Positions 27,477 to 36,426 are shown, numbered from the stretch's first letter. The stretch is DNA of 64,000 bases from an uncultured Propionibacteriaceae bacterium (GCA_937926975.1 CALBCJ010000009.1:1-64000); one strand, 5' to 3'. The notes: a model not told the origin generated them from the letters alone. Numbers and translations: made by a program.

Positions 27477-29123
27477 TCAGCGCGCCGGCACCGGGCAGCC
27501 GGCCGGGGTCTCGACCGGCACGGTGACCCGGTAGCGCAGCTCGTACCCCGACAGGCTCGTCGCCGTGACACTCTCGACTAGGCGCTGGCCAGGAAGGATG
27601 CTGCCGTCGTCGTAGCTTAGCCGGACGCAGACGGTGCCGGGCGGGTAGAGCGACCAGTACCAGGGCTCACCGGGCTGGGCTGGGCGCAGCCCCCACGGGC
27701 CTGGCTGGTAGAAGCCGAACCACTCGTACCCGGCGTCAACCGTGGCGGCCGGGTAGCCCTCGGACCGGTACCCGCTGCCGACCCGGTGCTTGACCCCGTC
27801 GTTGGCTGCGGCCGCGTCCCCGACCAGCAGCCCGAGCGCCGCCAGGGCGGCCAGGCCCAGGCTGGCCAGCACCGGCAGCCGTGACCAGGCCCGGGCGCCG
27901 CAGCCGCGCAGCCCGTACGCCAGCAGCCCGGCTACCGGCACCACCAGCGGCATCAGGTACCGGTCGAAGAGCAGGTTGCCGGTCAGCCCCTGGATCGCGA
28001 CCAGCCCGACCCCGTAGCCGAGCACCCAGGCCAGGGCCACCAGTGCCGGGTCGCTCAGCCGGCGCCGGGCGCAGCTCAGCCCCACCCCGGCCGCCAGCAG
28101 CCCCACCACCCCCCCGGCCACCAGCAGGTCGTAGCCGTGGCGGGGCATGATCAGCCCGGCGGTGCCAGGGATGGTCTCGGAGTACGAGGGGACGGCGGCG
28201 GTGTAGTTGCGCAGCAGCTCGACCGGCTCGATGGTGGTCCCGGCCAGCGCCACCGCCGCCAGCAGCAGCCCGACCAGGGCCGCCCGCCACCACCGCTGGC
28301 GCAGGGCCAGTGCCCTCGGCCGCAGCAGCAGCGCCGCGGGCAGCACGAAGAGCCCGAGGGTGACCAGCAGCCGGGTCACCATGCTGGCGGTGTACGGAGC
28401 AGGCCAGGGTTCGTTCTGGGAGACAAACGACCCGGGCACCGAGCGTCGCCAGACCAGCAGCCCGACCGCGACCCCGACGGTCGCCAGACCGAGCCCGGCG
28501 GCGGCCAGGACGGTCCCCCACTGACGTCGGCGCAGGGCCTGCCAGCAGACCACCGCGGTGGCCGCGGCCCCAGCCGCCAGGCCGTACTCGCGGACCGAGA
28601 AGGCCGCCAGGGCGGCCAGTAGCGCCCCAGCGAGCCAGACCAGCGACCGCTGCGGGCGGCGGGTGGCCTGGATCCCCAGGAGCAGGCTCAGCATCGCCAG
28701 CCCGGTCATGTACAGGTCGCTCATGAAGGAGACCGCCAGGCTCGGGTAGAGCGGGCCGAGCGCCAGGCAGGCGGTGGCGAGCGTGGCCCCGCTCCGGGGC
28801 AGGAAGCTCCTCACCACCAGGTACGAAGCCGTCAGAGTGGCTGCCCCGACGAGGGAGGTGAGGGCCTGCAGCGCGGTCACCGAGAGCCCGGCTAGGGCCA
28901 CCACCGGCCAGGCCAGCAGCACCTGCCCGACCAGCATCGCCATGGAGAAGTCTGGGGCGAAGACCCCGGTCTCAGCCCAGCGCTGCACCGCCCGCAGGTA
29001 GACCCAGTCGTCGCCGCGCAGCGCACCGACCGCACCGCGGGCCGCGGCGTCGAGCCACCAGAGGCCGGTGACCAGAACCGATGCCAGGGCGACCAGGGCT
29101 GTCTCGCGTCGGGTGGTGCTCAC
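27477..29123 (-). CDS. Polytopic GT-C type glycosyltransferase-like membrane protein
   Basis: This 548-residue protein has about eleven hydrophobic segments between residues 8 and 430 and a C-terminal extracytoplasmic domain. An acidic pair, GDDWVYLRAV near residue 38, lies in the first loop after helix one, the usual catalytic position of GT-C enzymes. No closer family is certain. The GTG start follows AAGGAGGAACAG. It converges on the sugar gene set with only one base between stops, so it probably transfers the polyprenyl-linked sugar outside the membrane; that function is inferred. Confidence 0.75.
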   Translation of the reverse strand: MSTTRRETALVALASVLVTGLWWLDAAARGAVGALRGDDWVYLRAVQRWAETGVFAPDFSMAMLVGQVLLAWPVVALAGLSVTALQALTSLVGAATLTASYLVVRSFLPRSGATLATACLALGPLYPSLAVSFMSDLYMTGLAMLSLLLGIQATRRPQRSLVWLAGALLAALAAFSVREYGLAAGAAATAVVCWQALRRRQWGTVLAAAGLGLATVGVAVGLLVWRRSVPGSFVSQNEPWPAPYTASMVTRLLVTLGLFVLPAALLLRPRALALRQRWWRAALVGLLLAAVALAGTTIEPVELLRNYTAAVPSYSETIPGTAGLIMPRHGYDLLVAGGVVGLLAAGVGLSCARRRLSDPALVALAWVLGYGVGLVAIQGLTGNLLFDRYLMPLVVPVAGLLAYGLRGCGARAWSRLPVLASLGLAALAALGLLVGDAAAANDGVKHRVGSGYRSEGYPAATVDAGYEWFGFYQPGPWGLRPAQPGEPWYWSLYPPGTVCVRLSYDDGSILPGQRLVESVTATSLSGYELRYRVTVPVETPAGCPVPAR

Positions 29124-29203
29124 CTGTTCCTCCTTGTCTGCAGGCAGACTCTAACGGCATGCCCGGACCTCGCCCCGTGCCACCAGCTCCCCGGCATTCC
29201 CGT

Positions 29204-29233
29204 GTATCGAGATAACGTCTCGTTATGTGATAC
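29204..29233. promoter_or_regulatory. Inverted repeat upstream of the CbiX-like gene
   Basis: ATAACG-TCT-CGTTAT (29212-29226) is a perfect inverted repeat, flanked by GTATC (29204) and GATAC (29229) in inverted orientation. It is AT-rich in a GC-rich region, lies 187 bases before the start codon, and probably binds a regulator. I do not recognise the site. Confidence 0.5.
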
Positions 29234-29317
29234 TGGGGGTTGCGGTTCATGGTCCCGACTACCAGAGTGCTCTGTGGAAGCGGCGAGCAGCCCGGCTGGT
29301 CACCGGTTTCGCGGGCA

Positions 29318-29336
29318 CGTCTCACCCAGTGAGACG
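29318..29336. promoter_or_regulatory. Second inverted repeat before the CbiX-like gene
   Basis: CGTCTCAC-CCA-GTGAGACG is a perfect eight-base inverted repeat with a three-base centre. It shares ACGTCTC with the inverted repeat at 29212-29226. It could be a second operator or a leader hairpin 77 bases before the gene. Confidence 0.45.
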
Positions 29337-29412
29337 CGCCTTCGTGGGCAGATCACCCACGGCACGGCAACGGGGCCGTCCCGACACAGCGTATGGAAGG
29401 TTGGGCCCCGGT

Positions 29413-30186
29413 ATGGCAGCTCCAGCACTGGTGATGCTTGCGCCTGGCAGCAGTAGCCCGGCAGTCACTTCGGTGGCTCACCGGCTGCGCCGCGAGCTGC
29501 AGACGCTCCGCCCCGAGATCGGGGTCCAGATCGCCTTCCTCGACCACTGCCCTCCCACGGTCTCCCAGGTCGTGTCTCAGCTGGTGAGCCGAGGCCACGA
29601 GGAAGTCGTCCTCGTGCCGCTGCGGCTGAGCCAGGCCACCAGTGACAGCCCAGACCTGACCGGGCTGCTGCAGCGAGTGCAGGCCGCTCACCCGACGACC
29701 ACCTTCGCCCTGGCCCAGCCGGTGGGGCCAGCGGCCAGCCTGCTCTCCGTGGTGGACAGCCGGCTCCGCTCTGCGCTGACCCAGTCACGGACCTTGGAGC
29801 TCGACGGGCTGGTGCTGTGCACCGAGGGTGCCGCCGACGTACGCGGCAACGCCCTGGTCGCCCGCCGGGTCCGGCAGTGGTCGAGCCACCACAGGCTCCC
29901 CTGCGCCACGGCAGTGGCCGACGGCTCAGGCACCAGCATCAGCCAGGCGATCGCCTCGCTGCGAGCCCAGGGCCGGCGCCACATCGCGGTCGGGGCCTTC
30001 TTCCTGGCCCCCGACGAGGCCTACCAGGCCCAGGCCCAGATGGCCCGCCGGTTCGGCGCGGTCGCGGTCGCCGACCCGATCGGCGCCGACCGAGAGCTCG
30101 TCGACCTGGTCCTGGCCCGGTACGTGGTCTCCGCCATGGAGCTGCTCCACTTCGCCGAGGAGGACCAGGCGAGCGCCGTCTCCTGA
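29413..30186 (+). CDS. CbiX/sirohydrochlorin chelatase-like protein lacking metal-site histidines
   Basis: This 257-residue protein has the duplicated CbiX fold of sirohydrochlorin cobalto/ferrochelatases, as seen in VLVPLRLS and the second-half GAFFLAPDEAYQAQ. The first metal histidine of the AHGS motif is replaced by proline (P11 in LAPGSSSP), and the second conserved histidine after VPLRLS is also absent (QATSDSPD). It may therefore be non-catalytic or have a changed metal site. I set the start at ATG 29413; the longer GTG frame from 29227 reads through low-complexity sequence and an inverted repeat. No siroheme or sulfite reductase genes lie nearby. Confidence 0.75.
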   Translation: MAAPALVMLAPGSSSPAVTSVAHRLRRELQTLRPEIGVQIAFLDHCPPTVSQVVSQLVSRGHEEVVLVPLRLSQATSDSPDLTGLLQRVQAAHPTTTFALAQPVGPAASLLSVVDSRLRSALTQSRTLELDGLVLCTEGAADVRGNALVARRVRQWSSHHRLPCATAVADGSGTSISQAIASLRAQGRRHIAVGAFFLAPDEAYQAQAQMARRFGAVAVADPIGADRELVDLVLARYVVSAMELLHFAEEDQASAVS

Positions 30187-30353
30187 CGGCTGGCTCAGCC
30201 GGCCGCCACCCGGCCTGGTTCCCCAGCCACGTCGAAGTCAGTGACCAGGAATCCGGGGTGGACCCTCAGTCCTGGCTTCACCCACAGCGCTCAGTGGCTC
30301 CCGCTTCGGCGTGGGCACTGGCGGTACGGCGTCCCGGCAGAACCCGGCCCGGG

Positions 30354-31138
30354 TCAGTCTGCACGGTTCTGCCCCCAGCGCTTGGGACTCATCCGGCTGG
30401 GCTGGACTCGCGGCGGCTCGCCCGGCATCGCGGGGTGCTCCGGTGGGTACGGCATCTCCCCCTGTCCTCGGGCCAGGTCCCGGGCGTACCAGTCGAGCGC
30501 GGTCTGCAGCGGCTGCGGCGTCGACTCCTCCAGCGCCTGCCACGGGTCACCGTGCTGGGCGAACCGGGCCGGCAGGGTGACCACCGTGAAGTCGTCGGGC
30601 TCGGCATCGGGCACCTCGTCCCAGGTGAGAGGAGCCGAGACCCGGGCCTGCGGTACGGGCCGGACCGAGTACGCCGAGGCCATCAGCCGGTCGCGGGCCA
30701 TCTGGTTGAAGTCGACGAAGACCCGCTGCCCACGCTCCTCCTTCCACCAGGCGGTGGTCACGGTGCCTGGTAGCCGGCGCTCCAGCTCGCGCCCGACCGC
30801 GATCGCCGCGTGGCGGGCGTCGATGAACGAAGCCGGCTCGACCCGTGCGAAGACGTGCAGGCCCCGCCCGCCCGAGGTCTTGCAGAAGCCCTCCAGGCCG
30901 GCCTCGACCAGCACCTCCCGCAGCACCAGGGCCGCCTGCCGGGTCTGCTGCCAGGTCACGCCCGGCTGCGGGTCCAGGTCCAGCCGAAGCTGGTCGACCA
31001 GGTCCGTGTCGGGCAGCCGGACCGGCCAGGGGTGGAAGCGCAGGGTGCCCAGGTTCAGCATCCAGCAGATCGTGGCCAGGTCGGCCGGGGCGACCTCGGT
31101 TGCACGCCGGCCTGCAGGGTGACGGCGGGTTCTGCCAT
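30354..31138 (-). pseudogene. LigD polymerase-domain gene with N-terminal deletion and frameshift
   Basis: The minus strand encodes the C-terminal two thirds of a LigD-type polymerase (NHEJ primase-polymerase) domain. RLDLDPQPG, KTSGGRGLHVFARV and VFVDFNQMARD keep the catalytic aspartates. The expected first 110 or so residues, with the NPDKVYFP region, are missing. An ATG at 31138 opens MAEPAVTLQAG, which looks like a normal N-terminus, but in another frame that soon stops; the polymerase frame resumes near ATEVAPADL. The simplest reading is an internal deletion with a frameshift. A longer open frame from 31190 exists but its extra residues are not family-like. Confidence 0.75.
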
Positions 31139-31177
31139 AGGCGCTAGCGTAGGTCCAGTCGGCTCTGAGGAGGGTGG

Positions 31178-31597
31178 ATGACAGAGGCACCAGGACCGGT
31201 TCAGGTGGTCAAGACTGAGCAGGAGTGGCGCGAGCAGCTGAGCTCGCTGGAGTACCACGTGCTGAGAGAGGCCGGTACCGAGCGCCCCGGCACCGGTGAG
31301 TACGAGCACACCACGACCGAAGGGGTGTACCACTGCCGGGCCTGCGACGCCGAGCTCTTCCGCTCCGACCAGAAGTTCGCCAGCCACTGCGGCTGGCCAG
31401 CCTTCTGGGGCCCGGCCGCAGCCGACCGCGTGGTCTACCGCGAGGACCGTTCCCTGGGCCAGGTCCGGACCGAGGTCCGCTGCGCCTCGTGCGACTCGCA
31501 CCTCGGCCACGTCTTCCACGGCGAGGGCTACGACACGCCGACCGACAACCGGTTCTGCATCAACTCGGTCTGCCTGCGGCTCCGCCCGGCCAGGTGA
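31178..31597 (+). CDS. msrB: Peptide methionine-R-sulfoxide reductase
   Basis: MsrB reduces methionine-R-sulfoxide in proteins. The 139-residue protein has both zinc pairs (CRAC near residue 53, CASC near residue 102), the GWPAFWGP substrate loop, and the catalytic cysteine in RFCINSVC at about residue 129. The conserved HLGHVF lies near residue 108. The ATG follows a GAGGAGGGTGG site. The LigD remnant diverges 40 bases upstream. Confidence 0.96.
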   Translation: MTEAPGPVQVVKTEQEWREQLSSLEYHVLREAGTERPGTGEYEHTTTEGVYHCRACDAELFRSDQKFASHCGWPAFWGPAAADRVVYREDRSLGQVRTEVRCASCDSHLGHVFHGEGYDTPTDNRFCINSVCLRLRPAR

Positions 31598-31684
31598 CGG
31601 GCGCCCCCGACGCCCCCTCGAGCGCATCATCACCCGCACGGCGAGCCTTCAAGACCTGGGCGGCCGTGTCCGTAGGCTGCCAGG

Positions 31685-32275
31685 GTGACCTCATCGACTC
31701 AGCCGAACCTGCCACCTGGCTTCCGGCAGGTGGTCGCCGACGTGCGCTCGGCACCCTGGCGCCCGGAGGTGCTGATTGAGGAGATGCCGTCACCGCAGCG
31801 GATCGCCCCGTACTCGGTTGCTCTGGGGGCCGACGTAGTGACCAGCAGTCACGAAGAGCTGGGCTCGGGGCGCCTGGTGCTGCTGCACGACCCCTCTGGC
31901 AACGAGGCCTGGGACGGCACGTACCGCTGCGTCACCTTCTCCAAGGCCGAGGTCGAGCCGGAGATGGTCCGGGACCCGCTGCTGGCCGAGGTCGGCTGGA
32001 GCTGGCTGACCGATGCCCTGGCCACCCACGGCGCCGACTACCGAGCGGTCAGCGGGACGGTCTCGGCCGTGATCTCAACCCCTTTTGGTGAGCTGGCCGG
32101 CGACCCCGGCTCAGCCGAGGTCGAGATCCGGGCCTCGTGGACCCCTGACCTGAGCCAGCCCGGAGCGGTCCAGGCCCACCTGTCGGCCTGGCAGGACCTG
32201 CTCTGCATGACTTCCGGACTGCCACCGGTGCCGCCGGGAGTGGTGCCGATCCTCGCCAAGCGGTCCCGCCGATGA
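31685..32275 (+). CDS. DUF3000 family protein
   Basis: This 196-residue protein is the actinobacterial DUF3000 (Rv2680 position). Recognisable stretches are ERAQ-free GFRQVVADVRSA near residue 12, EEMPSPQRIAPYSVAL near residue 35, and the C-terminal SCM-type DLLCMTSGLPPVPPGV near residue 172. The start is GTG. Its stop overlaps the RNase D start as ATGA. No function is known; conserved coupling with RNase D and dxs is the only clue. Confidence 0.88.
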   Translation: MTSSTQPNLPPGFRQVVADVRSAPWRPEVLIEEMPSPQRIAPYSVALGADVVTSSHEELGSGRLVLLHDPSGNEAWDGTYRCVTFSKAEVEPEMVRDPLLAEVGWSWLTDALATHGADYRAVSGTVSAVISTPFGELAGDPGSAEVEIRASWTPDLSQPGAVQAHLSAWQDLLCMTSGLPPVPPGVVPILAKRSRR

Positions 32276-33525
32276 GGGAGACTGAGACCGCCGAGCCGTC
32301 AGACGTCCCGGTCCGGTCACGTCCGCTCAGCGGAGTCCCCGAGGTCGTCAGCACCCCGCAGCAGCTGCGGGCGCTGGCCGACCGGCTGGCGGCCGGGAGC
32401 GGGCCGGTGGCGGTGGACACTGAACGGGCCCAGAGCTTCCGCTACACCGGCCGGGCCTACCTGCTGCAGCTGGCGCGGACCGGGTGCGGGATCGCGCTGG
32501 TCGATCCCCTGGGCCTCACCGAGCCGGACCTGCGGCTGCTGCGGGCGGCGATCATCGGTGCGGAGTGGATCATCCACGCGGCCACCCAGGACCTGCCCTG
32601 CCTGGCCGAGCTGGGGCTGCTGCCGCAGCAGCTCTTCGACACCGAGCTGGCGGCCCGCCTGCTCGGATACCCGCGGGTGGCGCTGGGAACGCTGACCGAG
32701 TCACTGCTGGGGGTCCGGCTGCTCAAGAAGCACAGCGCCGCCGACTGGTCGAAGCGGCCACTGCCACCCGACTGGCTGGCGTACGCGGCCCTCGACGTGG
32801 AGCTGCTCGGGCAGCTGCGCGATCGGCTCGCAGCCGAGCTGGAGTCGACCGGCAAGGCCGCCTGGGCCTCCCAGGAGTTCGAGTACCTGGTAGCCCAGGC
32901 CGGGCTCCCGGCCACGGCCCGACCAGATCCCTGGCGCCGGCTGTCCGGCATCCACACGGTACGGACACCGCTGGGGATGGCCGTCGCGCGAGAGCTGTGG
33001 ACCGAGCGGGACCGGATTGCCCGCGAGCTGGACCGGGCACCCAGCCGGCTGCTGGGCGACGAGGGGATCGTCACCCTGGCCGGGCAGATCAAGCGGCTGC
33101 CGGCCCGTGTCGACCGCTCGGTGCTCCGGGCGATCCCGCGGTTCAACCGGCGCGAGGCCCGCCGCTACGAGTCCGCCTGGCTGGAGGCGGCGCAGCGCGC
33201 CCTGGCCCTGCCGCGATCCCAGTGGCCCGCTACGACGGTCCCCTCCGAGGGCCCGCCACCCCCGCGGACCTGGCCGAACCGCGACCCGGCAGCGGCTGCC
33301 CGGTGGGAGCGTGTCCGGCCCGAGCTGGTGCGGCTCGCCGAGCAGCACGGGCTGCCGGTGGAGAACCTGGTCACCCCTGACTCCTTGCGCCGGCTGCTGT
33401 GGCAGCCCGTCGGCAGCAGCCCTGCCGAGCTGGACGCTCAGCTGGCGGGCTACGGACTTCGCCCCTGGCAGCGCGAGCTCGTGGTACCGGTGGTCGTGGC
33501 AGCCCTGGAAGAGCCGTCAACCTGA
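32272..33525 (+). CDS. rnd: Ribonuclease D family 3'-5' exonuclease with HRDC domain
   Basis: This 417-residue RNase D-like protein has a DEDDy exonuclease domain: VAVDTERAQ near residue 44 gives the DxE pair, HAATQDLPCL near residue 103 the second aspartate, and YAALDVELL near residue 164 the Tyr-Asp pair. An HRDC domain follows at about residues 225-300. It trims 3' ends of structured RNAs in characterised members. It corresponds to Rv2681, overlapping DUF3000 by four bases and lying near dxs. Confidence 0.92.
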   Translation: MRETETAEPSDVPVRSRPLSGVPEVVSTPQQLRALADRLAAGSGPVAVDTERAQSFRYTGRAYLLQLARTGCGIALVDPLGLTEPDLRLLRAAIIGAEWIIHAATQDLPCLAELGLLPQQLFDTELAARLLGYPRVALGTLTESLLGVRLLKKHSAADWSKRPLPPDWLAYAALDVELLGQLRDRLAAELESTGKAAWASQEFEYLVAQAGLPATARPDPWRRLSGIHTVRTPLGMAVARELWTERDRIARELDRAPSRLLGDEGIVTLAGQIKRLPARVDRSVLRAIPRFNRREARRYESAWLEAAQRALALPRSQWPATTVPSEGPPPPRTWPNRDPAAAARWERVRPELVRLAEQHGLPVENLVTPDSLRRLLWQPVGSSPAELDAQLAGYGLRPWQRELVVPVVVAALEEPST

Positions 33526-33581
33526 TCGTCGGCTGAGGCGTCTACCTACCGATGTGCACAGACTCGAGGAGGAACCAGGTG

Positions 33582-34487
33582 ATGGGACGACTCGGAGCGG
33601 CCGCGGTGGTGGCGGCAGTGACGCTGACAGGCTGCGGCCAGACGGTAGCGGCAGGCCCGGGCACTGCGGTGCCCTCGGCGCCACTGGCTCGGGCCAGCAG
33701 CTCGGTGACGCTGCCCGGTGCGCTGTCACAGAGCCCGGCCGACCTGCCCAGCGAGGCGCCCGCCAGCGGCCCGGCCGGCTGCACGGGAACCCCGAGCCGT
33801 GCCGGCTCGCTGGCACCGGGAGCACAGTCAGTGCGGCTGTGCGACGCTAGCGGTCAGGGGCTTGGCCTGAGCGCGCCCCAGGACCTGCTGACCAGCAGCA
33901 CCGATGCCGTAGTCGCGGCCTTCAACGCACTGCCCGCCGCCACCGGGCAGGAGACCTGCACCACCGACATCGCCGGCACCTACCGGCTAGAGATCCGCTA
34001 CGTAGACCAGACCGTGACCCTGGACGGGCAGGCCTTTGGCTGCCGCACGATCGGCGGCAGGCTCGGCTCCGACAAGGTGCTGGCCGCCTTCAGCAAAGCC
34101 CTGCTGGAGCAGCGCGGCACGACCAGGCCGAGCGGCTCGGCCCACGTCAGCCCCTCCTGCCGGGCCAGCTGGGTGCCGGCCCGGGTCGCAGATGCCACCG
34201 GTGCCTGGCTCTGCTCTGGCCTGGGGCAGGTGGTCGGTGAGATCAGCGCCGCGGACTGGTCGGTGATCGGCCCCGACCTTCAGACGGGTCTCAGGCCCGG
34301 CACGCCGTCGGGCTCCTGCACCGGACCGTCAGCCTCGCTGCTGGTCCGTGACGGCTACGGCAGTGTCCGTGAGCTGCAGCTGCAGTGCGGTGGCTGGGTG
34401 ACCCAGGACGCCGACGGCCAGAGCCAGAGCTGGACCCCGGGCCCGCAGGCCCAGCCCCTGATGAAGGCCTGGCTGGAAAAGGTCTGA
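33582..34487 (+). CDS. Putative secreted lipoprotein
   Basis: This 301-residue protein starts with a signal peptide and lipobox LTGC at residues 15-18 (TLTGCGQT). A serine/proline/alanine-rich linker reaches about residue 60. The rest has seven or eight cysteines (for example QETCTTDI, GCRTIG, SPSCRAS, LCSGLG, SCTGP, LQCGGW) that probably form disulfides. No known domain is recognised. The ATG at 33582 follows AGGAGGAACCAG; a GTG one codon earlier is possible. It converges with dxs. Confidence 0.75.
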   Translation: MGRLGAAAVVAAVTLTGCGQTVAAGPGTAVPSAPLARASSSVTLPGALSQSPADLPSEAPASGPAGCTGTPSRAGSLAPGAQSVRLCDASGQGLGLSAPQDLLTSSTDAVVAAFNALPAATGQETCTTDIAGTYRLEIRYVDQTVTLDGQAFGCRTIGGRLGSDKVLAAFSKALLEQRGTTRPSGSAHVSPSCRASWVPARVADATGAWLCSGLGQVVGEISAADWSVIGPDLQTGLRPGTPSGSCTGPSASLLVRDGYGSVRELQLQCGGWVTQDADGQSQSWTPGPQAQPLMKAWLEKV

Positions 34488-34495
34488 GGCTGCCA

Positions 34496-34523
34496 GTGGG
34501 GGTCGCAGCGGTCCGGCCCCCAC
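34496..34523. terminator. Bidirectional terminator between the lipoprotein gene and dxs
   Basis: GTGGGGG (34496-34502) and CCCCCAC (34517-34523) form a seven-base stem with a 14-base loop between converging stop codons at 34487 and 34537. Confidence 0.5.
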
Positions 34524-34536
34524 GGCGCCAGGGGGC

Positions 34537-36426
34537 TCAGTGGGCGACGGTCGCCCAGCGGCTGGTGACCGTCTCCGTCACCGTACGGGCGACCTGCTGC
34601 GCGGTCAGCCCTGCCGCCTCCAGAACCTGCTCGCGGCTGCCGTGGGCCCAGAACTGCTTGCCCAGGCCGAACTGCCGCAGGGGCACCGACTGGCCGGCCT
34701 GCTCCAGGGCGTAGCCGAGCTGGGCTCCTAGCCCGGAGCCGACCACGCCGTCCTCAATGCTGACCACGAGCTCGTGGTCAGCAGCCATCTCCACCAGGGC
34801 GGGGTTCACCGGGAGGGCCCAGACCGGGTCCACCACGGTTGCCCCGATCCCCTGCTGCTCCAAGCGAGCGGCCACCTCCAGGGCCAGACCCACCAGCTGG
34901 CCGTACCCCACCACGAGGACCGGAGCCCCCGGGGCGGCCGCCAGGACGTCGATCCCGTCCACGCTGCGCAGAGCGGGGATCTCGTCGGGCACCGGGTCGC
35001 GGGAGTACCGCACCACCGACGGGCCGTCCTCAATCTGGACGGCGGTCTGCAGCGCCTGGCGCAGCCGCTGGGCGTCCCGGGGCGAGCACAGGCTCAGACC
35101 GGGCACACCGCAGAGCAGCGCCAGGTCCCAGACCCCGTGATGGCTGGGGCCGTCCGGACCGGTGACCCCGGCCCGGTCGAGCACCAGGGTGACCGGGAGC
35201 CCGTGCAGGGCGACATCCATCAGGACCTGGTCGAAGGCCCGGTTGGCAAAGGTGGCGTAGACCGCGAACACCGGGTGCAGGCCGCTGGTGGCTAGCCCGG
35301 CGGCGCAGGTCACGGCGTGCTGCTCGGCGATCCCGACGTCGAAGGTCCGGCTCGGGAAGGTGGTCTGGAACGCACCCAGGCCGACCGGGTGCAGCATCGC
35401 GGCCGTCAGGGCCACGATCCGCGGGTCGGCGGCGCCGAGGCGGACCATCTCGTCGGCGAAGATGTCGGTCCACGAGGTCGCCTGCTGGGAGGCCAGCGGC
35501 TCACCGGTCAGCTCGTTGATCTGGCCCACCGAGTGGAAGGCGTCCTCGGCGTTGTCCTCGGCGGCCTTGAAACCACGTCCCTTGACCGTCAGGCAGTGCA
35601 CGATCACCGGCCCGCCGTAGCCCTTGGCCTGGGTGAGGGCGGTCTCCAGAGCCGCCAGGTCGTGGCCGTCGATCGGCCCGATGTACTTCAGCCCCAGGTC
35701 CGAGAACAGTCCTTGGGGTGCGAGAACGTCCTTGATCCCGGTCTTCAGCCCGTGCAGCAGCTCGTACGCGGGGCGACCGACCACCGGGGCGCTGGAGACG
35801 GCGTCCTTGACGATCCGCAGTGCCTGCTCGTACCGCTTGTCGGTTCGCATCGCCGACAGGTGGTTGGCCAAGCCGCCCACTGTGGGGGTGTACGAGCGGC
35901 CGTTGTCGTTGACGACGACCACGATCGGGAGGTCTGGCTCGTCGGCGATGTTGTTCAGCGCCTCCCAGGCCATGCCTCCGGTGAGCGCGCCGTCGCCCAC
36001 CACCACGCCGACCGTACACTGCTCGCCCCGGAGCCGAAAGCCCTTCGCCATCCCGTCGGCCCACGACAGCGCCGCCGAGGCGTGCGAGCTCTCCACCCAG
36101 TCGTGCTCGGACTCGACCCGCGACGGGTACCCCGACAGGCCCCCTGCCTGGCGCAAGGTCGCGAAGTCCTCCCGGCGGCCGGTCAGGAGCTTGTGTACGT
36201 AGCTCTGGTGGCCGGTGTCGAAGATGATCGGGTCCCGCGGCGAGTCGAGCACCCGGTGCAGGGCGATGGTGAGCTCCACCACCCCCAGGTTCGGCCCGAG
36301 GTGGCCACCAGTACGGCTGACGCTGGAGATCAGAAAGGCCCGGATCTCGCTCGCCAGCTCGGTGAGCTGACCACGACTGAGGTCACGCAGGTCCGCGGGA
36401 GAACCGATCCGGTCGAGCAGGGGCAT
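34537..36426 (-). CDS. dxs: 1-deoxy-D-xylulose-5-phosphate synthase
   Basis: DXS condenses pyruvate with glyceraldehyde 3-phosphate, the first step of the MEP isoprenoid pathway. The 629-residue protein is full length. GHQSYVHKLLTGR near residue 72, the thiamine diphosphate motif GDGALTGGMAWEALN near residue 145, and EQHAVTCAAGLA near residue 362 are present. It starts with ATG at 36426 and converges with the lipoprotein gene. It lies beside DUF3000 and RNase D as in mycobacteria. Confidence 0.97.
   Translation of the reverse strand: MPLLDRIGSPADLRDLSRGQLTELASEIRAFLISSVSRTGGHLGPNLGVVELTIALHRVLDSPRDPIIFDTGHQSYVHKLLTGRREDFATLRQAGGLSGYPSRVESEHDWVESSHASAALSWADGMAKGFRLRGEQCTVGVVVGDGALTGGMAWEALNNIADEPDLPIVVVVNDNGRSYTPTVGGLANHLSAMRTDKRYEQALRIVKDAVSSAPVVGRPAYELLHGLKTGIKDVLAPQGLFSDLGLKYIGPIDGHDLAALETALTQAKGYGGPVIVHCLTVKGRGFKAAEDNAEDAFHSVGQINELTGEPLASQQATSWTDIFADEMVRLGAADPRIVALTAAMLHPVGLGAFQTTFPSRTFDVGIAEQHAVTCAAGLATSGLHPVFAVYATFANRAFDQVLMDVALHGLPVTLVLDRAGVTGPDGPSHHGVWDLALLCGVPGLSLCSPRDAQRLRQALQTAVQIEDGPSVVRYSRDPVPDEIPALRSVDGIDVLAAAPGAPVLVVGYGQLVGLALEVAARLEQQGIGATVVDPVWALPVNPALVEMAADHELVVSIEDGVVGSGLGAQLGYALEQAGQSVPLRQFGLGKQFWAHGSREQVLEAAGLTAQQVARTVTETVTSRWATVAH

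Noticed and set aside
29227..29412. N-terminal extension of the CbiX-like gene from a GTG at 29227
   Set aside because: The extra 62 residues are low-complexity, cross a perfect inverted repeat, and precede the normal family start.
31139..31190. Upstream in-frame start for the LigD polymerase remnant
   Set aside because: The residues before ATEVAP are unrelated to the family and overlap the msrB start region, so they do not restore a functional N-terminus.
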